The notes beneath the pieces were generated by a model that saw only the letters and a list, made by a program, of their open reading frames with translations, ran no database searches and was not told where the DNA came from. This document shows, piece after piece, positions 8,847-15,517 of a stretch of 23,134 nucleotides of DNA; within the stretch, counting starts at the first letter, position 1, and every line of letters begins with the position of its first letter. The stretch comes from JAIBAI01 sp044238875. GTDB lineage: Bacteria; Bacteroidota; Bacteroidia; M30B66. The stretch spans positions 1-23,134 of the forward strand of contig JBIICM010000017.1 in assembly GCA_044238875.1 (NCBI GenBank). The letters run 5' to 3'. A program made the translations under genes and the position numbers.

Positions 8847-9026
8847 ATGGTTCACTTTTTTTATACCTACCAGTTCATCGCACCCGTTATTTCTGCATAT
8901 GTGGGAGGAGTTTGTATTTCTTATCCATACAGCTTTTCTTTGTGTATGCAATCATACCCTGTGTCATTTTTACGGCATATCGGTTTGGTGTTTTTACCGG
9001 ATAAGTTTCACAAACAAACCTCATGA
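8847..9026 (+). pseudogene. Doubtful 59-codon ORF with a GT4 motif remnant
   Basis: An open frame starts with ATG at 8847 and ends with TGA at 9024-9026, overlapping the ATG of the next gene. It reads APVISAYVGGV in the same frame in which the upstream GT4 reads VPVISANVGGV. The rest is hydrophobic and matches nothing that I recognise. It may be the scar of a recombined glycosyltransferase gene rather than a real gene, and chance openness cannot be excluded. Confidence 0.25.
8882..8912 (+). repeat. 31-bp direct repeat, copy 2 (intergenic)
   Basis: Matches 7115-7145 at 30 of 31 bases, in the same orientation and 1767 bp downstream. Together the copies bracket the 3' end of the GT4 gene and the whole AT-rich GNAT region. 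Confidence 0.85.
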
Positions 9027-9634
9027 ACATTGCAATAATTGGAACCGGAAATGTTGGTGGCGCATTGGCTGCCAACTGGTCAAGAAAAGGACATACCATT
9101 AATCTGGGCGTAAAAGATAGCAGTCATTTTAAGGGCATGGATCTGTTGAAAAATACTAATACGCAAGCATTCTCAGTTCAGGAAGCGATTGCCAGATCTG
9201 AAGTAATTCTGATCGCAACTCCGCCAACTGCCATCTTTGACATTATTGCCCAATTGGGTGATGTAAAGGGTAAAACTATCATTGATGCAAGCAATTCTGT
9301 AAGGCAGGCACCCGAACCCTATAAAACTGTTTACCATTGCCTAATTGATAAAACCAATGCTGAGGTAGTTAAGTGTTTCAATTCTACCGGCTTTGAAAAC
9401 ATGCTGAATCCGGTTTACAATAACGAGGGTATTGATATGTTTATGGCCGGCGACAGCCAAAAGGCCAAAGAAGTAGCAAGCCAGCTGGCAGCGGATGCCG
9501 GTTTTGGATCTTGCATTGATTTTGGCAAATCAGATAAGGTGGAATTGCTGGAAAAGTTCGCCCTGACCTGGATCAATCTGGCCATCATGCAGGGCCATGG
9601 GCGAAACATGGCCTTTAAGGTGATCAAGCGATAG
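9023..9634 (+). CDS. NAD(P)-binding oxidoreductase of the F420:NADP reductase fold
   Basis: Cytosolic Rossmann-fold protein of 203 residues in the family that includes coenzyme-F420:NADP oxidoreductase (PF03807). The dinucleotide loop GTGNVGGALA is at residues 7-16. Basic residues in the following stretch (WSRKGH) suggest NADP(H). VILIATPPTAIFDII and GKTIIDASN are the usual later strands, and VKCFNSTGFENM fits the family substrate region. No F420 genes are visible and Bacteroidota generally lack F420, so the true substrate is unknown. The ATG directly follows the AT-rich spacer. A hairpin lies over its stop codon. Confidence 0.78.
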   Translation: MNIAIIGTGNVGGALAANWSRKGHTINLGVKDSSHFKGMDLLKNTNTQAFSVQEAIARSEVILIATPPTAIFDIIAQLGDVKGKTIIDASNSVRQAPEPYKTVYHCLIDKTNAEVVKCFNSTGFENMLNPVYNNEGIDMFMAGDSQKAKEVASQLAADAGFGSCIDFGKSDKVELLEKFALTWINLAIMQGHGRNMAFKVIKR

Positions 9635-9660
9635 ATATTCAGCGCTTGATAAATTTTCTT
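9623..9660 (+). terminator. Possible intrinsic terminator overlapping the oxidoreductase stop
   Basis: ATCAAGCG (9623-9630) and CGCTTGAT (9643-9650) form a perfect 8-bp stem with the TAG stop in the 12-base loop. The T-rich tail AAATTTTCTT is imperfect, so termination strength is uncertain. Confidence 0.45.
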
Positions 9661-9729
9661 TTGCACTGAAAGCAAGAACATAAGCAGGACAATAGGCAAA
9701 AATCATCGTAACCCATTCGGGGCTTTAAC

Positions 9730-9737
9730 TAAATTTG
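9730..9737 (+). promoter_or_regulatory. Candidate -7 box for feoAB
   Basis: TAAATTTG is an exact TAnnTTTG match, 8 bases before the feoA ATG. I see no TTTG at the proper -33 distance, so it is only a candidate. It would give a very short leader. Confidence 0.4.
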
Positions 9738-9745
9738 GCGGTTGG

Positions 9746-9979
9746 ATGAAAAAAGAAAACCGCTTATCAGATTTGTCTCCCGGAGAAAAAGCCATAATCA
9801 GCGCCTTTTCTAACCCTGATGCAGGTTTACGAATGATTGAACTGGGTTGCATACCCGGTGCTGAAGTGCAAATGATCAGAAGGGCTCCGTTGGGAGATCC
9901 GCTGGCTGTGCGCTGCGCCGGCACCATCGTCAGCCTTCGCCGCCGGGAAGCGTCAGAAATCCTGATAAAACCCTGTTAA
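9746..9979 (+). CDS. feoA: Ferrous iron transport protein FeoA
   Basis: Small cytosolic SH3-like protein that works with FeoB in Fe(II) uptake. It has 77 residues, the usual size. LSDLSPGEKAIISAF is the first strand region, RMIELGCIPGAEVQMIRRAP (residues 29-48) is the core family signature, and GDPLAVRCAGTIVSLRRREASEI is the closing part. Its TAA (9977-9979) is directly followed by the GTG start of feoB with no base between. Some Bacteroidota have a fused FeoAB protein, so this junction is one step from that form. Confidence 0.95.
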   Translation: MKKENRLSDLSPGEKAIISAFSNPDAGLRMIELGCIPGAEVQMIRRAPLGDPLAVRCAGTIVSLRRREASEILIKPC

Positions 9980-12046
9980 GTGCCTGAACTCAATACCATT
10001 CATGTTGCCATTGCCGGAAACCCGAATAGCGGTAAATCAACCCTGTTCAATGCTTTAACAGGGTTAAATCAGAAAACAGGCAACTTTGCAGGAGTTACAG
10101 TTGAGAAAAAGTCGGGGCTGGTGAGGGTACTCAGCCATAAGGTTTCAGCCAATATTCTTTTTACAGATCTGCCGGGCACCTACAGCCTTTTCGGCGAAAG
10201 TCGCGATGAGCTTGAAACATACAAGGCGCTTGTCAATCCCCTTAAGGGCGAGAAACCCGATAAGGTGCTTGTAGTGGCTGATGCCGGAAATCTGCCACGG
10301 TCGCTCTTACTCTGCCTGCAGATCATAGAATTGGGCTACCCGTTGGTGCTGGCGGTGAATATGATTGATCAGCTTGAAAGGAGTGGCATCACTTTGAATA
10401 GAGAATTACTGCAAGAAAGGCTGGGCATCTCAGTAATTACCACCAATGCCCGCGAGCGAAAAGGATTGCAGGAACTAAAATCAGCGCTGCTGCATTCTGC
10501 CGCCTCTGCACCTGAAAAAACTTGGGAGGTAAGTAATAATGGGATGGCAAGGCAAGGGTTTGAGCCATCCGGAAACCTTTTAAATCCCGGCAAGATGCCA
10601 GGGGAAAAGAAGGGCGCGGGTGAGACTGAGCCGCTGAAGATGCAGCAGGAGGAATTACTTGCGAAATACCATTATATACAACAGTTGCTTGATGGATGTT
10701 TGCCGGTTAAGAAAACGACCAAAGCGCAGGAAATGACCCACCGGCTGGATGATATTTTTACCCATCCAATTGCCGGGTTTGCACTTTTTCTGTTGATACT
10801 GTATCTGATTTTTGAAGCTGTATTCTCCTGGTCGGCCCTGCCGATGGAATTGATAGACCAGCTGTTTGGCAAGGCTTCGGTTTGGCTTGGCGCAAACCTT
10901 CCGGCCGGAATATTCAGTGAGCTGCTCGCAAAGGGGATTCTGCCCGGTTTGGGTGGTATTTTTATGTTCATACCCCAGATTGCCATTTTATTCGGATTTA
11001 TTGCCATTCTGGAAGATACCGGCTATATGGCACGTGTGAGTTTTATTATGGACAGGTTGCTGCGACCATTTGGGCTGAGTGGAAAATCAATCATACCCAT
11101 GATCAGTGGGGTGGCATGTGCTGTTCCATCGGTGATGGCAGCCCGCACCATCAGGCACACCCGTGAACGACTGATCACTATACTTGTTACTCCGCTGATG
11201 AGCTGTTCGGCGCGTATTCCGGTTTATACCCTGCTGATCGCCTTTGCCATTCCGGACGACAAAGCGGTGGGGTTTCTGAGTCTGAGGGCACTTTGCCTGA
11301 TGGCGCTCTACCTTTTGGGTTTTCTGGCAGCCCTTTTTACTGCACTCGTTCTTAAATGGCTGATCAGATCACGCGAGCGAGGGTTGTTTATCATGGAAAT
11401 GCCCGTTTACCGTATGCCCGACTGGAGGGTGGTCGGAAGAACGATGCTCAGTAAGGTTAGGGTTTTTATAGTAGATGCGGGAAAAATCATTGTAGCTGTT
11501 TCGGTGATTCTCTTTGTGCTTGCTTCCTTCGGACCCGGAGACCGGTTCAGCGAAATTGAACGCCGGTATGAAAATAAAATTACCACCGGAATGCTTAGCG
11601 CCGATCAGGCTGCAGCTGATATGGAAGCCGAAAAGCTAAGAAATTCGTATGCCGGGATGCTGGGCAGAACCATTGAACCGGTGATTGCTCCGCTTGGATT
11701 CGACTGGAAAATAGGTATTGCCCTCCTCACTTCACTTGCAGCACGGGAAGTATTTGTGGGAACAATGGCAACCATATACGGGGCAGGTGATGCGGATGAA
11801 CATTCGGCCACCTTATATGATAAAATGAAGGCAGATAAAAATCCTGTTACAGGAAAGCCTCTTTTTGATATTCCGTGTGCCATGGCGTTAATCGTGTTTT
11901 ATGCTTTTGCTATGCAGTGTATCAGCACACTGGTGGTAGTGGGCAGGGAGACCGGTTCGTGGAAATGGCCGCTTGTTCAGTTTGTTTTTATGGGTATGCT
12001 GGCCTGGATTGGCGCCTATGCAGCCTACAATTTGTTTGCTGCCTGA
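9980..12046 (+). CDS. feoB: Ferrous iron transporter FeoB
   Basis: Inner-membrane Fe(II) transporter with an N-terminal G domain, 688 residues. G1 GNPNSGKST is at 13-21, the G2 threonine in GVTVE at 38-42, G3 DLPG at 63-66, G4 NMID at 127-130, and G5 near 153-160. The membrane part starts near 263. It carries the two conserved Gate cysteine regions GVACAVPSVMAART (377-390) and SCSARIPVY (408-416), and later FDWKIGIALLTSLAAREVFVG. Residues about 173-225, between the G domain and the membrane part, are a hydrophilic, Gly/Pro/Lys-rich stretch that looks unlike the usual helical GDI domain. The GTG start is chosen because it touches the feoA stop and because the G1 motif begins only 12 residues later. 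Confidence 0.96.
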   Translation: MPELNTIHVAIAGNPNSGKSTLFNALTGLNQKTGNFAGVTVEKKSGLVRVLSHKVSANILFTDLPGTYSLFGESRDELETYKALVNPLKGEKPDKVLVVADAGNLPRSLLLCLQIIELGYPLVLAVNMIDQLERSGITLNRELLQERLGISVITTNARERKGLQELKSALLHSAASAPEKTWEVSNNGMARQGFEPSGNLLNPGKMPGEKKGAGETEPLKMQQEELLAKYHYIQQLLDGCLPVKKTTKAQEMTHRLDDIFTHPIAGFALFLLILYLIFEAVFSWSALPMELIDQLFGKASVWLGANLPAGIFSELLAKGILPGLGGIFMFIPQIAILFGFIAILEDTGYMARVSFIMDRLLRPFGLSGKSIIPMISGVACAVPSVMAARTIRHTRERLITILVTPLMSCSARIPVYTLLIAFAIPDDKAVGFLSLRALCLMALYLLGFLAALFTALVLKWLIRSRERGLFIMEMPVYRMPDWRVVGRTMLSKVRVFIVDAGKIIVAVSVILFVLASFGPGDRFSEIERRYENKITTGMLSADQAAADMEAEKLRNSYAGMLGRTIEPVIAPLGFDWKIGIALLTSLAAREVFVGTMATIYGAGDADEHSATLYDKMKADKNPVTGKPLFDIPCAMALIVFYAFAMQCISTLVVVGRETGSWKWPLVQFVFMGMLAWIGAYAAYNLFAA

Positions 12047-12096
12047 GGTGTAAACGAATCCGGCAAAACCAGAAAACCGTTTGACGGGAATTTTGT

Positions 12097-12103
12097 TACT
12101 TTG
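12097..12103 (+). promoter_or_regulatory. Weak -7-like box before the superoxide dismutase gene
   Basis: TACTTTG is one base short of the TAnnTTTG form and lies 22 bases before the ATG. The nearest TTTG (12080-12083) is only 13 bases upstream, which is too close for a standard -33 box. The placement after feoB suggests that sod can also be read from the feo promoter. Confidence 0.3.
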
Positions 12104-12125
12104 TCGCACATTAACAACTATTCTC

Positions 12126-12728
12126 ATGGCTTTTGAACTACCCCGGTTACCCTATGACTTTGCGGCACTTGAACCGCATATTGATGCCCGAACGATGGAA
12201 ATCCACCACGGAAAGCACCATCAGGCGTATGTAACCAATCTCAACAACGCCCTCAGCGGCACCCCGGCTGAAAGCTGGTCAATCGAGCAGATTTTATCAG
12301 GCATTTCCAACCTTGGAATGCCGGTCAGAAACAATGGCGGAGGACATTACAACCATACCCTTTTCTGGGAACTAATGTCGCCCCAGGGAGGCGGCACACC
12401 CGGAGGCGAACTGGGAGATGCTATTCAGGCCACTTTCGGATCATTTGAAAAATTCAAGGAAGAATTCGGCAAAGCGGCTGTAGGTCGTTTTGGCTCTGGG
12501 TGGGCATGGCTGATTAAACATGACGGCAAACTGGTAATTACTTCAACACCCAATCAGGATAATCCGCTAATGGATATTGCTGATGTAAAGGGTTACCCTG
12601 TGTTGGGGCTCGATGTTTGGGAACATGCCTACTATCTGCATTATCAGAACCGCCGCCCCGACTACATCACTGCCTGGTGGAATGTGGTAAACTGGAATGT
12701 GGCCGCTGAACGTTTCCGGAAAGGTTAA
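12126..12728 (+). CDS. sodA: Superoxide dismutase, Mn/Fe family (Mn-type signature)
   Basis: Converts superoxide to H2O2 and O2 in the cytosol. It has 200 residues from the ATG at 12126. A longer frame to a TTG at 12081 adds only non-family residues. Metal ligands by alignment with E. coli SodA are H27 (EIHHGKHHQAYV), H77 (GGHYNHTLFW), D163 and H167 (DVWEHAYY). The second-sphere glutamine lies in the C-terminal half (NQDNPLM, Q144), with glycine at the place where Fe-type enzymes carry Gln. This points to Mn or cambialistic use. It lies 79 bases after feoB, a sensible place for an enzyme guarding against iron-linked oxidative stress. The gene symbol rests on the Mn-type signature. Confidence 0.95.
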   Translation: MAFELPRLPYDFAALEPHIDARTMEIHHGKHHQAYVTNLNNALSGTPAESWSIEQILSGISNLGMPVRNNGGGHYNHTLFWELMSPQGGGTPGGELGDAIQATFGSFEKFKEEFGKAAVGRFGSGWAWLIKHDGKLVITSTPNQDNPLMDIADVKGYPVLGLDVWEHAYYLHYQNRRPDYITAWWNVVNWNVAAERFRKG

Positions 12729-12747
12729 ACCGCTCTTTTATAAATGA

Positions 12748-12784
12748 AGCAGCAGGAAATCCAGATTTTCCTGCTGCTTTTTTA
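12748..12784 (+). terminator. Intrinsic terminator between sod and the convergent photolyase gene
   Basis: AAGCAGCAGGAAA (12748-12760) pairs perfectly with TTTCCTGCTGCTT (12768-12780) and T residues follow. The arms begin with AA and end with TT, so it may also stop the - strand operon that ends at 12794. Confidence 0.88.
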
Positions 12785-12793
12785 TTTAACCAC

Positions 12794-14269
12794 TCAATTA
12801 ATTTGCTGTAAATAAGTTTCTGCCTTCTGCAGGTGTTGTTGCTGTTTGGCAATATCTGACTTGTCCCAGAGTTTTACCATCATACCCAAACGGGGATTCG
12901 AAAGGAAAAAATCCCTGTGTGTGTGAATGAAGCGCCAGTAAAGGGCATCCCAGATTTGCTGCCATTCTCCTTTTGGGTAATCACTCATTTTCATCAGGTA
13001 ATTGCTGCCTGATATATAGGGCTTGGTTGACATTAAGCCGCCATCGGCAAACTGGCTCATTCCGTAAACATTCGGTACCATTACCCAATCATAACTGTCA
13101 ATGAATAAGGCCATGAACCACTGATATACTTCATCGGGATCAAATTCACACAATAACATGAAATTCCCCAGTATCATCAGCCGCTCAATATGATGACAAT
13201 AACCGGTTTGCAATAACTTTTCAATACAATCATCAACGGGTACGATTCCTGTTTTTCCTTCCCAGAAAGCGGGCGGTATTTTACGCGTAAATCCCCAGTA
13301 GTTGGCAGTTCTCTCCCGGTTGCCCTTTAACTGATATACCGCACGGATAAACTCCCGCCAGCCCATTACCTGCCTGACAAATCCCTCGAGCGATGCCAGA
13401 GGTACAGGATGCCTTGCTGAATATTCAAGTACCTTATCGAGCACTTCTTTCGGGCTGAGCAGGCCTGCGTTGATCAGCGGGCTGAGCAGGCTGTGGTGAA
13501 GAATTTGAGCACCGGCCACCATGGCATCCTCATAAGGCCCGAACTCGGCGAAACGTTGTACGGTAAAGTCGTGCAGCCATTTTAAAGCCCCGGCTCTGTC
13601 GTGCGGGTAAAAAGGCCGGCTGCTTAATTTCCCGGGGTTTGAACCAAAATTTTGCAAGGTGTACAATACGGCTTCCTGAAAACATTTTGAATCGTCAGGG
13701 AATGCTACCGAGGGGGGTAATTTATCTTTGGGATAGCGCTTTCGGTTATCGGCATCAAAACTCCATTGCCCGCCAATCGGGCTGCCGTCAGCCTCCAGCA
13801 GGATGCCGTTTTTTTTTCGCGAATGGATATAAAATTCCGTTTGGAAAAGGCGCTTTTTACCCTCAAAATGGTGTGCAATTTCATCAGAGGTATTTAAAAA
13901 AAGCGGACTCTCCTTCCATTGCACGGCAATTTGATTTTCATTAAAATATTTTTTGATACGTCTGTTCAGCCATTCATCTGTTGGGTCAACAACGCAAACC
14001 CTGTTATACTGCTCTGTTTTCAGTATTACTGCCAGCTCCCTGATATCTGCCCCGGGTTCCATCGCAGAAATATACCGGATTCTTTTGCCCTTTATTTCGA
14101 GGGTATCGGCATAGGCCTTCATGCTGCTGCGGTGAAAAGCAATTTTCTGTTTATGAAAGGGCAGCTGGCGGAAGAACAAATACTCCTCAATGAGTATAAA
14201 TTCCTCCTCTTTTTCAAAGGGATGTTCAGCAAAGAGCTGATGCGGAAAAACGAGTACTGCCTTTTTCAT
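12794..14269 (-). CDS. Cryptochrome/photolyase of the FeS-BCP (PhrB-like, COG3046) family, lacking most FeS cysteines
   Basis: Flavoprotein of the bacterial cryptochrome/(6-4) photolyase family, 491 residues, a normal length. The N-terminal antenna-type domain begins AVLVFPHQLF (4-13). The FAD domain has EGFVRQVMGWREFIR (295-309), GYCHHIERLMILGNFMLL (356-373), DSYDWVMVPNVYGMSQFADGG (391-411) and STKPYISGSNYLMKMSDY (414-431). In Agrobacterium PhrB a [4Fe-4S] cluster is held by C350, C438, C441 and C454. Here C348 is kept (VDDC). The later stretch, which carries three cysteines in PhrB, is shorter and reads YPKGEWQQIWDALYW (431-445) with no cysteine. The ATG overlaps the DUF2256 stop (ATGA). 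Probable role: light-driven DNA repair or blue-light sensing. Which of the two cannot be decided from sequence. Confidence 0.9.
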   Translation of the reverse strand: MKKAVLVFPHQLFAEHPFEKEEEFILIEEYLFFRQLPFHKQKIAFHRSSMKAYADTLEIKGKRIRYISAMEPGADIRELAVILKTEQYNRVCVVDPTDEWLNRRIKKYFNENQIAVQWKESPLFLNTSDEIAHHFEGKKRLFQTEFYIHSRKKNGILLEADGSPIGGQWSFDADNRKRYPKDKLPPSVAFPDDSKCFQEAVLYTLQNFGSNPGKLSSRPFYPHDRAGALKWLHDFTVQRFAEFGPYEDAMVAGAQILHHSLLSPLINAGLLSPKEVLDKVLEYSARHPVPLASLEGFVRQVMGWREFIRAVYQLKGNRERTANYWGFTRKIPPAFWEGKTGIVPVDDCIEKLLQTGYCHHIERLMILGNFMLLCEFDPDEVYQWFMALFIDSYDWVMVPNVYGMSQFADGGLMSTKPYISGSNYLMKMSDYPKGEWQQIWDALYWRFIHTHRDFFLSNPRLGMMVKLWDKSDIAKQQQHLQKAETYLQQIN

Positions 14270-14403
14270 AATTGCTTTTTTTCACTGCGGCAGCGGTCGC
14301 TGCAGTATTTAACTTCATCCCAAACACGCTTCCATTTTTTTCTCCATGAAAAAGGACGGCCGCAGCTTAAACAGGTCTTTTGTGGCAGGAATGTCTTTTT
14401 CAA
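14266..14403 (-). CDS. DUF2256 small zinc-finger protein
   Basis: A 45-residue gene, easily missed for its size. After a TTG start it reads KKTFLPQKTC, then CxxC (C11, C14), RPFSWRKKWKRVWDEVKYC and a second cysteine pair CxxxC (C34, C38). This is the DUF2256 pattern, a presumed single zinc-binding knuckle rich in Trp and Lys/Arg. DUF2256 genes often sit beside cryptochrome/photolyase genes, but the function is unknown. The TTG lies one base after the stop of the FAD-domain gene, and the TGA overlaps the ATG of the photolyase gene, so it is coupled on both sides. The start lies in a 16-bp tandem duplication (14398-14429). Without one copy this frame would continue directly from the FAD-domain gene. 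Confidence 0.88.
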   Translation of the reverse strand: MKKTFLPQKTCLSCGRPFSWRKKWKRVWDEVKYCSDRCRSEKKQL

Positions 14404-14429
14404 TTCAGGCAGATTTCAATTCAGGCAGA
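14398..14429 (-). repeat. Exact 16-bp tandem duplication at a gene junction
   Basis: TTTCAATTCAGGCAGA occurs at 14398-14413 and again at 14414-14429 with no mismatch. It covers the last codons and stop of the FAD-domain gene and the start codon of DUF2256. Sixteen is not a multiple of three, so gaining or losing a copy switches the frame. Confidence 0.9.
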
Positions 14430-15517
14430 AAATCAGGATGCCGTTTCATAAATTTTTCGCATTGTTTCCAGTATGCAAAAAATGAGGGGAAGAACCCGTA
14501 AATTGGGAAGACCGATGGCCGTTGAATAAATTCTCCCCGTAAATCTTTAAGCATGGGATGCTCCCGAAAATAAATCGTTTTGCCGGGATAACAGCGCAAA
14601 AGATCCTGACATTCGCCGGTGAAAACCTGAATGCCTTCAATATTTGCTGCCAGATCAAGAATAAACCGCAGACTTTTTTCAGCCATCGGAAACTTATTGA
14701 AAAATGAAGGCGGCAGCAATAATACCCTGTTGAGCGGTTCTGTGCTTAACCACCTTGGATCAAGATGAAAAGGAGTATAAACAGCCAGTGCCCTGGAATG
14801 ATCAAACACTGGTTGCTTTGTAACCGGCAGCGGAGTGATCGGGCTGGGTGTTACGGTTTCTTTCAAAACTTCAGGAACCTGCATTTTTGAAAATGCATCG
14901 TATGGGATATCCAGATAGGTGTTGGTTTGATGTGTATCTGCGTATTTGTTGATGTTTTCCTGGTTGGCATAATACTTTTTACCATTGCGCAAGCCAGCCA
15001 CCCATTGCCAGCTCAGAAAATTACTGGCCGGATCGGCATCCAGCAGATGATAGTGCATCCAGCGCGCACCGGTTTTCCAGTTACAACCAGCATTATTGCA
15101 AACAAGCGCTGCAACATACATGCGCAGATGGTTGTGTAAATAGCCTGTTTCGTAAAGCTCAAGTATGGCCCGGTTAATTGCTTCAATTCCGGTATCGGCC
15201 TTCACAACCGCCTGGGGCATGCCATCGCGGGTGGGTGTATCATGATCAGGCTGCAACAGCATATTTTCATCATGCATCCATATCTCCTGCCAGTAATCCC
15301 TCCAGCAAAGTTCCATTAGAAAAGGTTTCACTTCTGCATAAGGTAAATTTTTGCGCAGGGCATATTTCAAAACCATCGGCGTACTGATCACGCCTCTTGA
15401 AATATAGGGTGAAAGGCGTGTAACATTTCCGTGAAGGTAGTTGCGGGTATGGCCATAACCTTCAATATCAATTGATTCAAGGGCTTGCAGGATATCGCTG
15501 AAGCGGGTAGAAAACAT
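14405..15517 (-). CDS. Photolyase FAD-binding-domain protein without the N-terminal antenna domain
   Basis: Predicted flavoprotein related to DASH cryptochromes and class I photolyases, 370 residues. It begins directly in the FAD domain: GYGHTRNYLHGNVTRLSPYIS (20-40) with the TSRLSPY-type FAD loop, LCWRDYWQEIW (70-80), ETGYLHNHLRMYVAAL (123-138), and LLDADPASNFLSWQWVAG (158-175) with the usual Asp, Asn and Trp residues near the flavin. The normal N-terminal alpha/beta domain is missing. After a Pro-rich linker (about 213-240) residues 263-350 look like an alternating alpha/beta domain (RVLLLPPSFF, AEKSLRFILDLAANI, GIQVFTGE, KTIYFREH), perhaps a replacement or permuted antenna domain. This last point is inference. 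Its ATG overlaps the DUF2805 stop by one base. Repair or signalling role unknown. Confidence 0.85.
   Translation of the reverse strand: MFSTRFSDILQALESIDIEGYGHTRNYLHGNVTRLSPYISRGVISTPMVLKYALRKNLPYAEVKPFLMELCWRDYWQEIWMHDENMLLQPDHDTPTRDGMPQAVVKADTGIEAINRAILELYETGYLHNHLRMYVAALVCNNAGCNWKTGARWMHYHLLDADPASNFLSWQWVAGLRNGKKYYANQENINKYADTHQTNTYLDIPYDAFSKMQVPEVLKETVTPSPITPLPVTKQPVFDHSRALAVYTPFHLDPRWLSTEPLNRVLLLPPSFFNKFPMAEKSLRFILDLAANIEGIQVFTGECQDLLRCYPGKTIYFREHPMLKDLRGEFIQRPSVFPIYGFFPSFFAYWKQCEKFMKRHPDFLPELKSA

Larger units (their letters stand above)
8528..9022. other. AT-rich stretch of about 500 bp with no convincing gene
   Basis: No ORF here has recognisable features. It contains a 16-bp palindrome (8737-8752), the second copy of the 31-bp repeat (8882-8912) and a doubtful 59-codon ORF (8847-9026). 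It should also hold the promoters of the GNAT gene (-) and of the oxidoreductase gene at 9023 (+). I could not fix a full -33/-7 pair for either. Confidence 0.6.

Noticed and set aside
7115..8912. The 31-bp repeats as attachment sites of an integrated element
   Set aside because: No integrase, transposase or other mobility gene lies between or near the copies, so recombination between GT4 sequences is the simpler view.
12081..12125. N-terminal extension of the superoxide dismutase from a TTG
   Set aside because: MAFELPRLPY at 12126 is the standard start of the family. The extension is not conserved sequence and contains the promoter-like box.
13451..13491. 14-bp direct repeat CGGGCTGAGCAGGC inside the photolyase gene
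   Set aside because: Both copies encode the Leu-Leu-Ser-Pro residues of LLSPLINAGLLSPKE. The protein repeat and skewed codon use explain it, and the frame is unaffected.
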